A program made the translations under genes and the position numbers. Source: JAOADN01 sp049323795 (GTDB lineage Bacteria; Pseudomonadota; Alphaproteobacteria; Rhodobacterales; Rhodobacteraceae). Taken from it: a stretch of 64,000 nucleotides of DNA. Position 1 is the stretch's first letter. Each line of letters begins with the position of its first letter. The stretch spans positions 1-64,000 of the forward strand of contig JBMOOH010000043.1 of the NCBI GenBank assembly GCA_049323795.1, read 5' to 3'. The notes under the pieces were generated by a model. That model was not told the DNA's origin and did no database searches. It saw only the letters and a program-made list of their open reading frames with translations. This document shows positions 8,721-16,741 of the stretch, in pieces.

Positions 8721-9551
8721 TCACTTCACCGCGCCGAAGGTCAGGCCGCGGACAAGCTGCTTCTGGCTGAACCAGCCGAGGACGAGGATCGGCGCGATGG
8801 CCATGGTGCTCGCGGCCGAAAGCTTGGCGTAGAAGAGCCCCTGCGGGGACGAGAAGGACGCGATGAACTTCGTCAGGGGCGCGGCGTCCGTCACCGTCAG
8901 GTTCAGCGTCCAGAACGCCTCGTTCCAGGCGAGGATGACGTTCAGAAGCACCGTCGATGCGATGCCCGGCACCGCCATCGGCGTGAGGACATAGAGGATT
9001 TCCGATCGCAGCGATGCCCCGTCCATCCGCGCGGCCTCGAGGATCTCGCCCGGGATTTCCTTGAAATAGGTGTAGAGCATCCAGACGATGATCGGCAGGT
9101 TCATCAGCGTCAGCACGGCGACCAGACCGATCCGGCTGTCGAGAAGGCCCATCCACTTGAAGAGCAGATAGATCGGCACAAGGACACCGACGGCGGGCAT
9201 CATCTTGGTGGACAGCATCCACATCAGCAGGTCCTTGGTCTTCTTTCCCGGGACGAAGGCCATCGACCACGCGGCCGGAATGGCGATCAGGATGCCGAGG
9301 GCGGTGGACCCGACCGCGATGATGACCGAATTCCAGAAGAAGCGGAGATAGTCCCGCTGGGTATTCACGTCGATGTAGTTCTGGAGGGTCCAGTCGAACC
9401 CGAGGAAGATCGGCGGCGAGGCGACCGCCTGTGGTTCGGGCTTGAAGCTGGTCAGCACCGTCCAGAGGATCGGGAAGAACAGGATCAGCCCCACCGCCCA
9501 TGCGGCTGCGGTGTTGATCGCCTTACGCTGCATCGAGACTGCGCGCGCCAT
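8721..9551 (-). CDS. smoG: Polyol ABC transporter permease (second subunit)
   Basis: This 276-residue inner-membrane permease of the MalG type has six predicted helices. The ATPase-coupling EAA loop is visible as EAARMDGASLRSEILYVL near residue 185. The ATG at 9551 follows GGAGGAACTGAC, a strong ribosome binding site that makes up for the 95-bp gap after smoF. With SmoF it forms the channel for sorbitol/mannitol uptake. The orthologous R. sphaeroides gene has the same position between smoF and smoK. Confidence 0.92.
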   Translation of the reverse strand: MARAVSMQRKAINTAAAWAVGLILFFPILWTVLTSFKPEPQAVASPPIFLGFDWTLQNYIDVNTQRDYLRFFWNSVIIAVGSTALGILIAIPAAWSMAFVPGKKTKDLLMWMLSTKMMPAVGVLVPIYLLFKWMGLLDSRIGLVAVLTLMNLPIIVWMLYTYFKEIPGEILEAARMDGASLRSEILYVLTPMAVPGIASTVLLNVILAWNEAFWTLNLTVTDAAPLTKFIASFSSPQGLFYAKLSAASTMAIAPILVLGWFSQKQLVRGLTFGAVK

Positions 9552-9646
9552 GTCAGTTCCTCCTTTCGCCGCCCCGGACCGGATCCGGGACCTGGTTCAG
9601 CCCGCAGGGACGCCGGATCATGTCCGGGGATCGCTGGTCCGCCATG

Positions 9647-10519
9647 CTAGGCATCGAGATTCCTGCCGATCGCGCGCATCAGGAAGAACGCGACGATGTT
9701 GGCGAGGATCACGGCGACGACGCCCCCGGCGGCTGCGGTGCCCGCATCGAAATCCAGAAGCGCCTCCTTGTAGATCAGGTAGGGCAGGGTCGTGGACGCA
9801 TTGCCCGGGCCGCCGTTGGTGGTGACGAGGATCTCGCCGAAGATCCCGAGCAGGAAGATGGTCTGGATCAGCACCACCACCGTGATCGCCCGTGCGAGGT
9901 GCGGCAGCATGATGTACCAGAACCGCCCGATCCACGAGGCGCCGTCCATCTCCGCCGCCTCAAGCTCCTCGGAGGAAAGCGACTGGAGCGCCGTCAGAAG
10001 GATCAGGGTCGCGAAGGGCAGCCATTGCCAGGCGACGATCAGGATGATCGAGGCGAGGGGCGCGTTTCCGAGGAAGTCGAAGGGACTGAGCCCGAGGTAT
10101 TTCGCGGCCTCGGCGAAGAGTCCGTTCGACGGGTTCATGAACATGTTCTTCCAGATCAGCGCCGCGACCGGGGGCATGATGAAGAAGGGCGATATGACGA
10201 GGATGCGCACCGGCCCCTGGCCCCAGAGCGGCTGGTCGATCAGGAGCGCGACGAGAACCCCGAGGACCACGGTGATGACCAGCACGCCGACGACAAGGAT
10301 CAGCGTGTTGACGACGGCCCCGCCGAAGGCCGGCGACAGGATGAAGCGCGTGTAGTTCTGGAAGTCGTTGAAGCCCGTCCGGTCCGGGTAGAGCAGGTTG
10401 TAGCGCTGGAGCGAGAACCAGAGCGTGAGCGCGAGCGGCACGATCATCCAGACGAGAAGCAGAACGACGGTCGGCGACAGCATCAGGCGGGCGGCGCTGC
10501 GCGAGGACTGCGTGGACAT
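9647..10519 (-). CDS. smoF: Polyol ABC transporter permease (first subunit)
   Basis: This 290-residue MalF-type permease has about six membrane helices starting at LMLSPTVVLLLVWMIVPLAL, and the EAA loop ELEAAEMDGASWIGRFWYI near residue 195. Two in-frame ATGs exist. The inner one at 10519 (MSTQSS) is preferred because GGGAGAA lies 7 bases ahead of it; the outer one at 10537 has no such site. It pairs with SmoG. A strong hairpin separates it from smoE upstream. Confidence 0.9.
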   Translation of the reverse strand: MSTQSSRSAARLMLSPTVVLLLVWMIVPLALTLWFSLQRYNLLYPDRTGFNDFQNYTRFILSPAFGGAVVNTLILVVGVLVITVVLGVLVALLIDQPLWGQGPVRILVISPFFIMPPVAALIWKNMFMNPSNGLFAEAAKYLGLSPFDFLGNAPLASIILIVAWQWLPFATLILLTALQSLSSEELEAAEMDGASWIGRFWYIMLPHLARAITVVVLIQTIFLLGIFGEILVTTNGGPGNASTTLPYLIYKEALLDFDAGTAAAGGVVAVILANIVAFFLMRAIGRNLDA

Positions 10520-10616
10520 GGCGGGTTCTCCCGGCAAAGGGCGGTTTCACTACCAGGGTCACTTTATCGGGAACCGGAGGCGGAGGGGCGAAAACCGTCC
10601 GTGCCGCGGAAAGGGT

Positions 10617-10648
10617 GGGGCCGGCCCGCGAAGCGGCGGGCCGGCCCC
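10617..10648 (-). terminator. Strong hairpin between smoE and smoF
   Basis: A 13-bp perfect GC stem (10617-10629 with 10636-10648) closes a 6-base loop, starting 13 bases after the smoE stop codon. There is no U-tract. In binding-protein-dependent transporter operons such hairpins commonly protect the binding-protein message or reduce read-through, giving more binding protein than permease. That is the likely role here. Confidence 0.7.
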
Positions 10649-10660
10649 GAGACCGGGCCG

Positions 10661-11974
10661 CTACTTGATGTAGCCCGCTGCCGTCATTTCGTCGGTGACA
10701 AGCGCCTGCGCCGCAGCCAGGGCCTCGTCAGCCGTCTTCTGTCCGGCCAGCGCCGCCGCGAATTCCTGCCCCACGGCCGTGCCGATGCCCTGGAACTCGG
10801 GGATCGCCACGAACTGGACGCCGACATAGGGAACGGGCTTCACCGTCGGTTTCGTCGGGTCAGCCGCGTTGATCGAGTCGAGCGTCATCTTGGCGAAGGG
10901 CAGCTTTGCGTATTCCGGGTTCGCATAGAGCGAGGCCCGCGTGCCCGGAGGAACGTTCGCCCAGCCTTCCTTCGAGGCCACGAGGGCAAGGTAGTCCTTG
11001 TTCGTCGCCCAGTTGATGAAGGTCTTGGCCGCGTCCTGCTTCTGCGACGACGATGGGATCGCCAGCGACCAGGCCCAGAGCCAGTTCGCGCGCTTGCCAA
11101 GGCCCGCGTCCGGGGCGAGCGCGAAGCCCACCTTGTCGGCGAACTCCGACTGCTTGGGGTCGGTCAGGGCGCCGGCCGAGACGGTGGCGTCCATCCGGAT
11201 CGCGCACTTGCCCTGAAGCGAAAGCGTCAGGTTCTCGTTGTAGCCGTTGCTGCTGGCGCCGGGCGGTCCGTAGTTGGTCAGAAGGTCAAGGTAGTCGGTG
11301 ATGACGGCCTTCCATTCCGGGCTGTCGAACTGCGGCTTCCAGTTCTCGTCGAACCAGCGCGCGCCGTAGGAGTTCGCCATGGTCGTCAGGAACGCCATGT
11401 TCTCGCCCCAGCCCGGCTTGCCGCGCAGGCAGATGCCGTAAACGCCGTTCGCCGGATCGTTCATCGCCTTGGCGGCGGCCTTGATATCGTTCCAGGTGGG
11501 GGCGTCGGGGATGGTGATGCCGGCCTTCTCGGCCAGATCCTTGCGATAGTTCACGAAGGACGATTCGCCATAGAAGGGCGAGGCGTAGAGCGTGCCGTCC
11601 ACCGAAAGCCCGGCCCGGATCGGGGGCAGAAGGTCATTGACATCGTAGTCGGCGGGCAGGTCGTTCAGCGAGACGAGCCAGCCCTGCTTGCCCCAGATCG
11701 GAACCTCGTAGGTGCCGATCGTCAGCACGTCGTACTGACCGCCGCCGGTGGCGATATCGGTCGTAACGTTCTGCCGCAGCACGTTTTCTTCCAGCGTCAC
11801 CCATTCGACCTTGATATCGGGGTTCTTGGCATAGAAGTCGTCCATCAGACCCTGCATGCGGATCATGTCGCCGTTGTTCACCGTGGCAACAGTGATGGTG
11901 GTTTGGGCCGAAGCAGCGGCGGCAAGCGCGCTGACGGCACACGCGCCAAGAAGCGCGCGGACGGTCAATGTCAT
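10661..11974 (-). CDS. smoE: Periplasmic polyol-binding protein of ABC transporter
   Basis: This 437-residue extracellular solute-binding protein (family 1) captures sorbitol/mannitol in the periplasm. A signal peptide is clear: a basic start, the hydrophobic LLGACAVSALAAAASA, and cleavage after ASA before QTTITVATV. The ATG at 11974 is chosen because it gives this signal peptide and follows GGGAGGACATCG; the longer frame does not. It is the first gene of the smo operon. Its promoter region holds a 16-bp palindrome that is a candidate SmoC site. Confidence 0.94.
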   Translation of the reverse strand: MTLTVRALLGACAVSALAAAASAQTTITVATVNNGDMIRMQGLMDDFYAKNPDIKVEWVTLEENVLRQNVTTDIATGGGQYDVLTIGTYEVPIWGKQGWLVSLNDLPADYDVNDLLPPIRAGLSVDGTLYASPFYGESSFVNYRKDLAEKAGITIPDAPTWNDIKAAAKAMNDPANGVYGICLRGKPGWGENMAFLTTMANSYGARWFDENWKPQFDSPEWKAVITDYLDLLTNYGPPGASSNGYNENLTLSLQGKCAIRMDATVSAGALTDPKQSEFADKVGFALAPDAGLGKRANWLWAWSLAIPSSSQKQDAAKTFINWATNKDYLALVASKEGWANVPPGTRASLYANPEYAKLPFAKMTLDSINAADPTKPTVKPVPYVGVQFVAIPEFQGIGTAVGQEFAAALAGQKTADEALAAAQALVTDEMTAAGYIK

Positions 11975-11990
11975 CGATGTCCTCCCTTGG

Positions 11991-12006
11991 ATGAGCATAT
12001 GCTCAT
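11991..12006. promoter_or_regulatory. Perfect 16-bp palindrome, candidate SmoC operator
   Basis: ATGAGCATATGCTCAT is its own reverse complement and lies 17-32 bases before the smoE start codon, just downstream of a candidate promoter. It is between smoE and the gene for the SorC-type regulator. Its AT content and symmetry stand out from the surrounding GC-rich DNA. Confidence 0.7.
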
Positions 12007-12017
12007 ACCGCGAACAA

Positions 12018-12046
12018 ATACTCGCAACTTTGCGCACATCCGTCAA
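12018..12046 (-). promoter_or_regulatory. Candidate sigma-70 promoter of smoE
   Basis: On the minus strand TTGACG (12041-12046) and GAGTAT (12018-12023) are 17 bases apart. The -35 is close to consensus and the -10 is poor, as expected for an activated promoter. The palindrome at 11991-12006 falls about 12 bases downstream of the -10, near the predicted transcription start. Confidence 0.4.
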
Positions 12047-12092
12047 CGGGGAAAACTCGCTGCGTTGCAGCTAGCCGCAGCCGGCCGACATG

Positions 12093-13043
12093 TCAGGGAA
12101 GCAAGGCGGCGGCGGTCGGTTCGTCGGTGACGAGGCCGTTGATAATGCCGCCTTTCAGCGCCGCGCGGATTGCATCGACCTTCTTCGCGCCCGCGGCGAT
12201 GCCGATCACCGGCTGGGCCCGCCCGGCCTCGACGCGGACGCCGCCGACGCGCTCGTTGATCCCTGCGTCGATGTAGCGGCCGTCCGAATCATAGACCCAG
12301 CCCGCCACCTCGCCTGCGGCGCCGAGCGCCTGCATCCGGGCCAGTTCGTCCTGCGTCACGAACCCGTCCTTCAGGAGAGGCGCGTCCTCGTTCATCTGCC
12401 CGACGCCCACGAATGTCACGTCCGCCACCCGCGCCAGCGCGGTCACGTTCCGGACCGGACGAAGGCGGTGGAAAACGGCCCGTTCCGCCGCCGTGTCCGA
12501 GATCACGGGCACGGGCATCGGGTAATGCGGCGCGCGCACCTTGTCGGCGATCCGCATGATGACATCGAAGAAACTCGCCGATCCGTCCGGCGCGATGTTC
12601 CCGATCAGCGACACGATCCGGTGCTGCCCCGCCTCGACCGGCGTGAGTTCGTCCACCATCGCCCTGAGCGCCCGACCCGTGCCCAGCGCCACGATGTGCG
12701 GGTTCGGGCGCCTGAGGAAGGATTCGAGAAGCTGGGCCGCAGGCCCGGCGATGGCGCGGTTCGGATCGGCGCCCGCCCCGAGCCCCGGCGCGACCCGCGC
12801 ATGCCCCAGCCCGAAGCGGCGGATCAGCTCGGCCTCGAGTGTCAGGCAGGCGCCGATCTTGTGCTCGAGGCGGACGTGGATGAGTCCCTCGGTCATCGCC
12901 CTCGCCACGAGCCGCTGTGCCCGCTGGCGCGACACGCCAAGCTCGGCGGCAATCTGGTCCTGCGTCATGCCGCCCACATAGTAGAGCCACCCCGCCCGCG
13001 CGGCTTCGTCCAGAAGGCTCGGTTCGGCGTCGATGTGATTCAT
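12093..13043 (-). CDS. smoC: SorC/DeoR-type sugar-binding transcriptional regulator
   Basis: This 316-residue regulator has an N-terminal helix-turn-helix, GMTQDQIAAELGVSRQRAQRLVARA at about residues 24-49 (key residues Q28, S39, R42), followed by a SorC-type effector domain that senses a phosphorylated or free sugar (GTGRAL near residue 115, GVGQ, and GIAAGAKKVDAIRAAL near the end). It is the expected regulator of the smo operon, as SmoC is in R. sphaeroides. Its ATG overlaps the stop of the upstream HAD gene by 4 bp. The ligand is not deducible. Confidence 0.88.
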   Translation of the reverse strand: MNHIDAEPSLLDEAARAGWLYYVGGMTQDQIAAELGVSRQRAQRLVARAMTEGLIHVRLEHKIGACLTLEAELIRRFGLGHARVAPGLGAGADPNRAIAGPAAQLLESFLRRPNPHIVALGTGRALRAMVDELTPVEAGQHRIVSLIGNIAPDGSASFFDVIMRIADKVRAPHYPMPVPVISDTAAERAVFHRLRPVRNVTALARVADVTFVGVGQMNEDAPLLKDGFVTQDELARMQALGAAGEVAGWVYDSDGRYIDAGINERVGGVRVEAGRAQPVIGIAAGAKKVDAIRAALKGGIINGLVTDEPTAAALLP

Positions 13044-13765
13044 CCCCTCGGTCCGGCTCGCCTGCCCAGATCGGGTGCAATCTGAAAGAAATCGGCGAAC
13101 GATGCAAACCGCGCATCGGGCTTCGCCCCGTCAGGTTCCGGCCCGTCGCGCCCGGCCAGATGGCTGCCCCCGGTGAACCGCCAGACCCGCATCCCTGCCG
13201 CCCGGGCGGCGATGATGCCGTTCAGGCTGTCCTCGACCACGAGACAGCGCGAGGGATCCGCCCCCATCCGCGCGGCCGCATGGAGGAACAGGTCCGGAGC
13301 GGGCTTGCCACGCACCACGTCCCCGGCGGTGAAGAGCCGCCCGGCCACCAATGCCGTCAGTCCGACGAGTTCGAGCGACATCTCCGCCCGCCTGCGGCTG
13401 GATGACGTGGCCACGCACCAGTCCCGCCCCATTCCGTCGAGCACGTCGCGCGCGCCCGGCATGATCCGGAGATCGCGCGCGAAGGCCGCCAGAAGCCGCG
13501 CGCGGTAGTCCTCCTCGAAACTCGGCGGCAGGTCTATGCCGAAATCCGCGCGGACCGTCTTGAGGACGGTGGGATAGCTGCGGCCGAGGAAATGCCGCGC
13601 GACATAGTCGAGGTCGATCGTCACGCCGAAGCCCTTCAGCGCATCGACCAGCATCCGCGCGCTTATGATCTCGCTGTCGATCAGCACCCCGTCGCAGTCG
13701 AAGATGACCAGATCGGCGGATGCCGTGGCGGCGGCCGGGGTCAGGACCGCGGGGTTCCGCGCCAT
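13040..13765 (-). CDS. HAD-superfamily phosphatase (subfamily IA)
   Basis: This 241-residue hydrolase has the nucleophile motif DCDGVLIDSE near residue 22, Ser motif VATSSSRRRAE near residue 120, the lysine in VRGKPAPDLFL, and VVEDSLNGIIAA. Together these place it with beta-phosphoglucomutase-like and sugar-phosphate phosphatases. It is translationally coupled to smoC (ATGA), so it probably acts on a sugar or polyol phosphate linked to the smo pathway. Its 5' end overlaps the DUF1523 gene by 25 bp. The ATG at 13765 is preferred as it directly precedes the conserved fold. Confidence 0.85.
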   Translation of the reverse strand: MARNPAVLTPAAATASADLVIFDCDGVLIDSEIISARMLVDALKGFGVTIDLDYVARHFLGRSYPTVLKTVRADFGIDLPPSFEEDYRARLLAAFARDLRIMPGARDVLDGMGRDWCVATSSSRRRAEMSLELVGLTALVAGRLFTAGDVVRGKPAPDLFLHAAARMGADPSRCLVVEDSLNGIIAARAAGMRVWRFTGGSHLAGRDGPEPDGAKPDARFASFADFFQIAPDLGRRAGPRG

Positions 13766-14364
13766 GATCCAAGCCACCCCCTTGCCCGCTTCCCGGCCAT
13801 CTCGGCCTGCGCGATCGCCGGATCGACCGTCCGCTCCCGGAACTGCAGCCACATCCGCCGCACCATGAAGGCGGCGAAGGCGAGGAAGGACAGGATGACG
13901 ATGTTGACCCACGGGATGATCGACACGTCGGGGCCCGCGACCTGCCGGATGCTGACCGCATTGGGGTAGATGGAGATGAACGGAATGCGCCAGCCGTAAT
14001 GCGTCACGGACACCCATTTCGGCGCGCTTTCGTCCGACTTCAGGTTCGTCGCCTCGGCCTGCAGCGTCGAGCTGTCATACTTGAAGTAGGGCGGCCACAC
14101 CCAGCCTGTGTCCTCGTTGCGGTAGACGATGACCTTTCCGTTCGGCCGCACCGCCTCGATGAACCGGATGTCGCGCGTGGTGGCCGACTCGGCCGAGCCG
14201 GAATCGCCCCCCGAATAGAAGATGCGGTTGGCGCCGATCGTGGTCAGCCGGTTGTAGGTGTTGGTGATCCGCACGATGTCGTGCTGCGGCAGCTCGTAGT
14301 GGAGGAAGAGCCCCACGACCAGAACGACGAGCAGGCGGAAGCCCCATTTGATGTACCACCACAT
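13741..14364 (-). CDS. DUF1523 family membrane protein
   Basis: This 207-residue protein has an N-terminal membrane helix (about residues 7-23), then a roughly 120-residue segment with the DIVRITNTYNR pattern characteristic of DUF1523, and a second helix near residues 155-172 before a basic tail. The middle domain is probably periplasmic. Function is unknown. It follows a small membrane protein gene by 13 bp, a pairing I recall in other Rhodobacterales. It overlaps the start of the HAD gene, so the three form one transcription unit. Confidence 0.85.
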   Translation of the reverse strand: MWWYIKWGFRLLVVLVVGLFLHYELPQHDIVRITNTYNRLTTIGANRIFYSGGDSGSAESATTRDIRFIEAVRPNGKVIVYRNEDTGWVWPPYFKYDSSTLQAEATNLKSDESAPKWVSVTHYGWRIPFISIYPNAVSIRQVAGPDVSIIPWVNIVILSFLAFAAFMVRRMWLQFRERTVDPAIAQAEMAGKRARGWLGSWRGTPRS

Positions 14365-14377
14365 TGACCCGTCTCCT

Positions 14378-14656
14378 TCACTGGAAGTTCACCAGATAGA
14401 TCGTCAGCAGGACGAAGGCCACCGGGACGATGTAGACGAGGACGATCAGCTTGCGCCGCAGCCCGTGGCGATAGGCGTCCATCCCCTGCTCGATGAAGGC
14501 GGACCTGTCCGCTTCGCTTGCGCCCTCGCGCGCCGGGTCGCCATCCCATTCCTTTTCCAGCCTCTCGCGCCGGACCGATGCCGAATATGCCGAGACGACA
14601 AGATAGACCGCGGTCAGAAGCGTGAATCCGCCGACGAGCAGATAGAAGACGCCCAT
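14378..14656 (-). CDS. Small membrane protein paired with DUF1523
   Basis: This is a 92-residue protein with two hydrophobic segments, about residues 2-22 and 70-88, separated by a charged loop rich in Arg, Glu and Asp (RRERLEKEWDGDPAREG). Both ends are probably anchored in the inner membrane. The ATG at 14656 starts directly with the first helix. A longer in-frame extension upstream consists only of a low-complexity IPPS repeat from a DNA tandem array and is rejected. Function is unknown; co-transcription with DUF1523 suggests a joint role. Confidence 0.75.
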   Translation of the reverse strand: MGVFYLLVGGFTLLTAVYLVVSAYSASVRRERLEKEWDGDPAREGASEADRSAFIEQGMDAYRHGLRRKLIVLVYIVPVAFVLLTIYLVNFQ

Positions 14657-14791
14657 GCCAGTCCCTCCGCTTTCCGCACCAGATGTAGTCGCTGCGGGCG
14701 CGTTGCGCACCCCCTTCCTGAAGCCTCCTGGACCTGTCGGCGCACCTTGACGCTCTCCCGTCCGCGACGGTGCTGCCGCGATGCGGGCGGG

Positions 14792-14839
14792 GATCGACGG
14801 CGGGATCGACGGCGGGATCGACGGCGGAATCGACGGCGG
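14792..14839. repeat. Four 12-bp tandem repeats
   Basis: GATCGACGGCGG occurs three times exactly and a fourth time with one change (AATCGACGGCGG), back to back. The array lies in the 271-bp gap between panC and the small membrane protein gene. Two copies of GCGCCTGCCGGGCA follow around 14887-14920. No gene is evident in the gap. Confidence 0.9.
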
Positions 14840-14927
14840 GGTGGGCACCGCGGGTCGCGCCGCGCCGTCCGCAGCGGCACGCTGCCGCGCCTGCCGGGCA
14901 TGGCCCGCGCCTGCCGGGCACGGCCGG

Positions 14928-15767
14928 TCAGCCGACCGCCATGTTGTCGATCAGGCGCACCCCGCCGACCCAGGCCGCAGCGAGAAGGCGTGCGCCGGGC
15001 ACCGGACGGTCAAGGGGAAGCAGGGTGTCCGGGTCGCAGAGGTCGAAATATTCGACCCGCTCGAAGCCTGCCGCGGTCAGAGCGGCACGGGCCGTCCTCA
15101 GCGCATCCTCGACTTCCCGACCGGCGCCGATCGACCGCGCGGCGGCCGCCAGCACCCCGGGCAGGGCGGCGGCGACCGTCCGTGCCTCGGGCGACAGGCG
15201 CATGTTCCGCGACGACCGGGCCAGGCCATCGGCCTCGCGGATGGTCGGGCACCCGACGATCCCGACCGGCATGTTCAGGTCGCGGACGAGCTGCCGCACC
15301 ACCTGAAGCTGCTGCCAGTCCTTCTCGCCGAAATAGGCACGGTCTGCCTGCGTCATCCCGAAGAGCTTTGCCACGACGGTGGCCACCCCGTCGAAATGGC
15401 CCGGCCGCTGCGCCCCCTCGAGCCGTTCCGCCAGCCCGCCCACGCTGATCCGGGTCGCGAATCCCGGCGGATAGACCTCGTCCGTGGGCGGGGCGAAGAC
15501 GAGGTCGGGCGCGAGCGGCCGCAGAAGCGCCGCGTCCGGCGCTTCCGTTCGCGGATAGGCCGCGAGGTCGGCTGCATTGTCGAACTGCGCCGGGTTGACG
15601 AAGATCGTGACGATCACCCGGTCCGTTCCGGCCCTGGCCGCGCGGACGAGGCTCAGGTGCCCCTCGTGCAACGCTCCCATCGTCGGGACGACACCGACTG
15701 TCTCTCGGGCCTTCCGCCACCCGGCGACCAGCCCGGCAAGCCCTGCACGGGAACGGACGATCCTCAT
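14928..15767 (-). CDS. panC: Pantoate--beta-alanine ligase (pantothenate synthetase)
   Basis: This 279-residue enzyme joins pantoate and beta-alanine with ATP to make pantothenate, the last step of vitamin B5 synthesis. Family marks are VPTMGALHEGHLSLV at about residues 26-40 (the HIGH-type nucleotide site), VNPAQF, the YFGEKDWQQL segment and RSSRNMRLS (KMSKS-like). The ATG overlaps the panB stop codon by 4 bp, giving a panB-panC operon. The length is normal and all key motifs are present. Confidence 0.96.
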   Translation of the reverse strand: MRIVRSRAGLAGLVAGWRKARETVGVVPTMGALHEGHLSLVRAARAGTDRVIVTIFVNPAQFDNAADLAAYPRTEAPDAALLRPLAPDLVFAPPTDEVYPPGFATRISVGGLAERLEGAQRPGHFDGVATVVAKLFGMTQADRAYFGEKDWQQLQVVRQLVRDLNMPVGIVGCPTIREADGLARSSRNMRLSPEARTVAAALPGVLAAAARSIGAGREVEDALRTARAALTAAGFERVEYFDLCDPDTLLPLDRPVPGARLLAAAWVGGVRLIDNMAVG

Positions 15768-16591
15768 GGTCCCGTCGTGCTGTCCCTGTAGACATGCTCG
15801 TCGGCGGGGAACGTGCCGTCGCGGACGGCCTGCGCATAGGCGGCTATGGCGCCCTCTGCCTCGGCCCCGAGTTCGGCGAAACGCCGCACGAACCTGGCCT
15901 TGAAGTCGGTGAACAGCCCGAGCATGTCGTCGATGACGAGCACCTGGCCATCGCAGGCTGCCGATGCGCCGATGCCGATCGTGGGGATGCGGAGCATTTG
16001 CGTCAGGTCGGCGGCGAGCGGCTCGGGGACCTTTTCCAGCACGATGGAATAGGCCCCCGCTGCCTCGGCCGCACGCGCGTCCTCGCGGATCCGGCCGGCG
16101 TCGGGGCCGCGCCCCTGCACCCGGTATCCGCCGAGCGTGTTGATCGACTGCGGCGTCAGGCCGACATGCGCCATCACCGGCACCCCCCGTGCAGTCAGGA
16201 AGCGGATGGTCTCGGCCATGTGGACGCCGCCTTCGAGCTTCACGGCATGTGCGCCGGTGTCGCGCATCAGTCCGCTGGCATTGCGGAAGGCCTGCTCGGG
16301 CCCCTCTTCGTAGCTGCCGAAGGGCAGGTCGATGACGAGGTGGGAGCGGGTCGCCCCGCGGGCGACCGCCTGTCCATGCATCCGCATCATCTCGAGCGTC
16401 ACTTGGAGCGTCGAGGGAAGCCCGTGGACCACCATGCCAACGCTGTCGCCGACCAGAAGGACATCGCAGTGCCTGTCGGCGATCCTGGCGAGCGGCGTCG
16501 TGTAGGCGGTAAGGACCACGATGCGCTCGCCGCCCTTGCGGGCGCGGATATCCTGCGCCGTGGGCCTGCGGAACTCTCCGGTCGCGCTCAT
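15764..16591 (-). CDS. panB: 3-methyl-2-oxobutanoate hydroxymethyltransferase
   Basis: This 275-residue TIM-barrel enzyme transfers a hydroxymethyl group from methylene-tetrahydrofolate to 3-methyl-2-oxobutanoate, giving ketopantoate. Family motifs are VVLTAYTTPLARIAD near residue 26, LLVGDSVGMVVHG near residue 45, the metal-binding KLEGG near residue 117, and GIGAS near residue 200. A strong ribosome binding site (GAGGGGGGCAG) precedes the ATG. It is first in the panB-panC operon. The divergent 150-bp region toward the cupin gene must hold its promoter. Confidence 0.96.
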   Translation of the reverse strand: MSATGEFRRPTAQDIRARKGGERIVVLTAYTTPLARIADRHCDVLLVGDSVGMVVHGLPSTLQVTLEMMRMHGQAVARGATRSHLVIDLPFGSYEEGPEQAFRNASGLMRDTGAHAVKLEGGVHMAETIRFLTARGVPVMAHVGLTPQSINTLGGYRVQGRGPDAGRIREDARAAEAAGAYSIVLEKVPEPLAADLTQMLRIPTIGIGASAACDGQVLVIDDMLGLFTDFKARFVRRFAELGAEAEGAIAAYAQAVRDGTFPADEHVYRDSTTGP

Positions 16592-16741
16592 CTGCCCCCC
16601 TCGTGCGGCATCCTCCGGCCCCTACATTAGCTGCACCGCAGCAAAGTTCCACCCTGAACCGCCGGCGAGAGCGCGGTCGCGTCGCATTGACGGCGCACTC
16701 CGGCTCTGCTCGGACTGCAGCCTCCGATCCCTTTTCGAGCG

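Noticed and set aside
9620..12130. An 836-codon open frame antisense to smoE and smoF
   Set aside because: It covers two clear transporter genes and their intergenic hairpin. The composition is that of a shadow frame.
14657..14848. N-terminal extension of the small membrane protein with IPPS repeats
   Set aside because: The extension is translated from the 12-bp DNA repeat array and a stretch without family similarity; the ATG at 14656 begins directly with a membrane helix.
14657..14927. Tandem GATCGACGGCGG array considered as a CRISPR or iteron array
   Set aside because: There are no spacers, no cas or rep genes, and the unit is only 12 bp, so a slippage-type repeat is the simpler reading.
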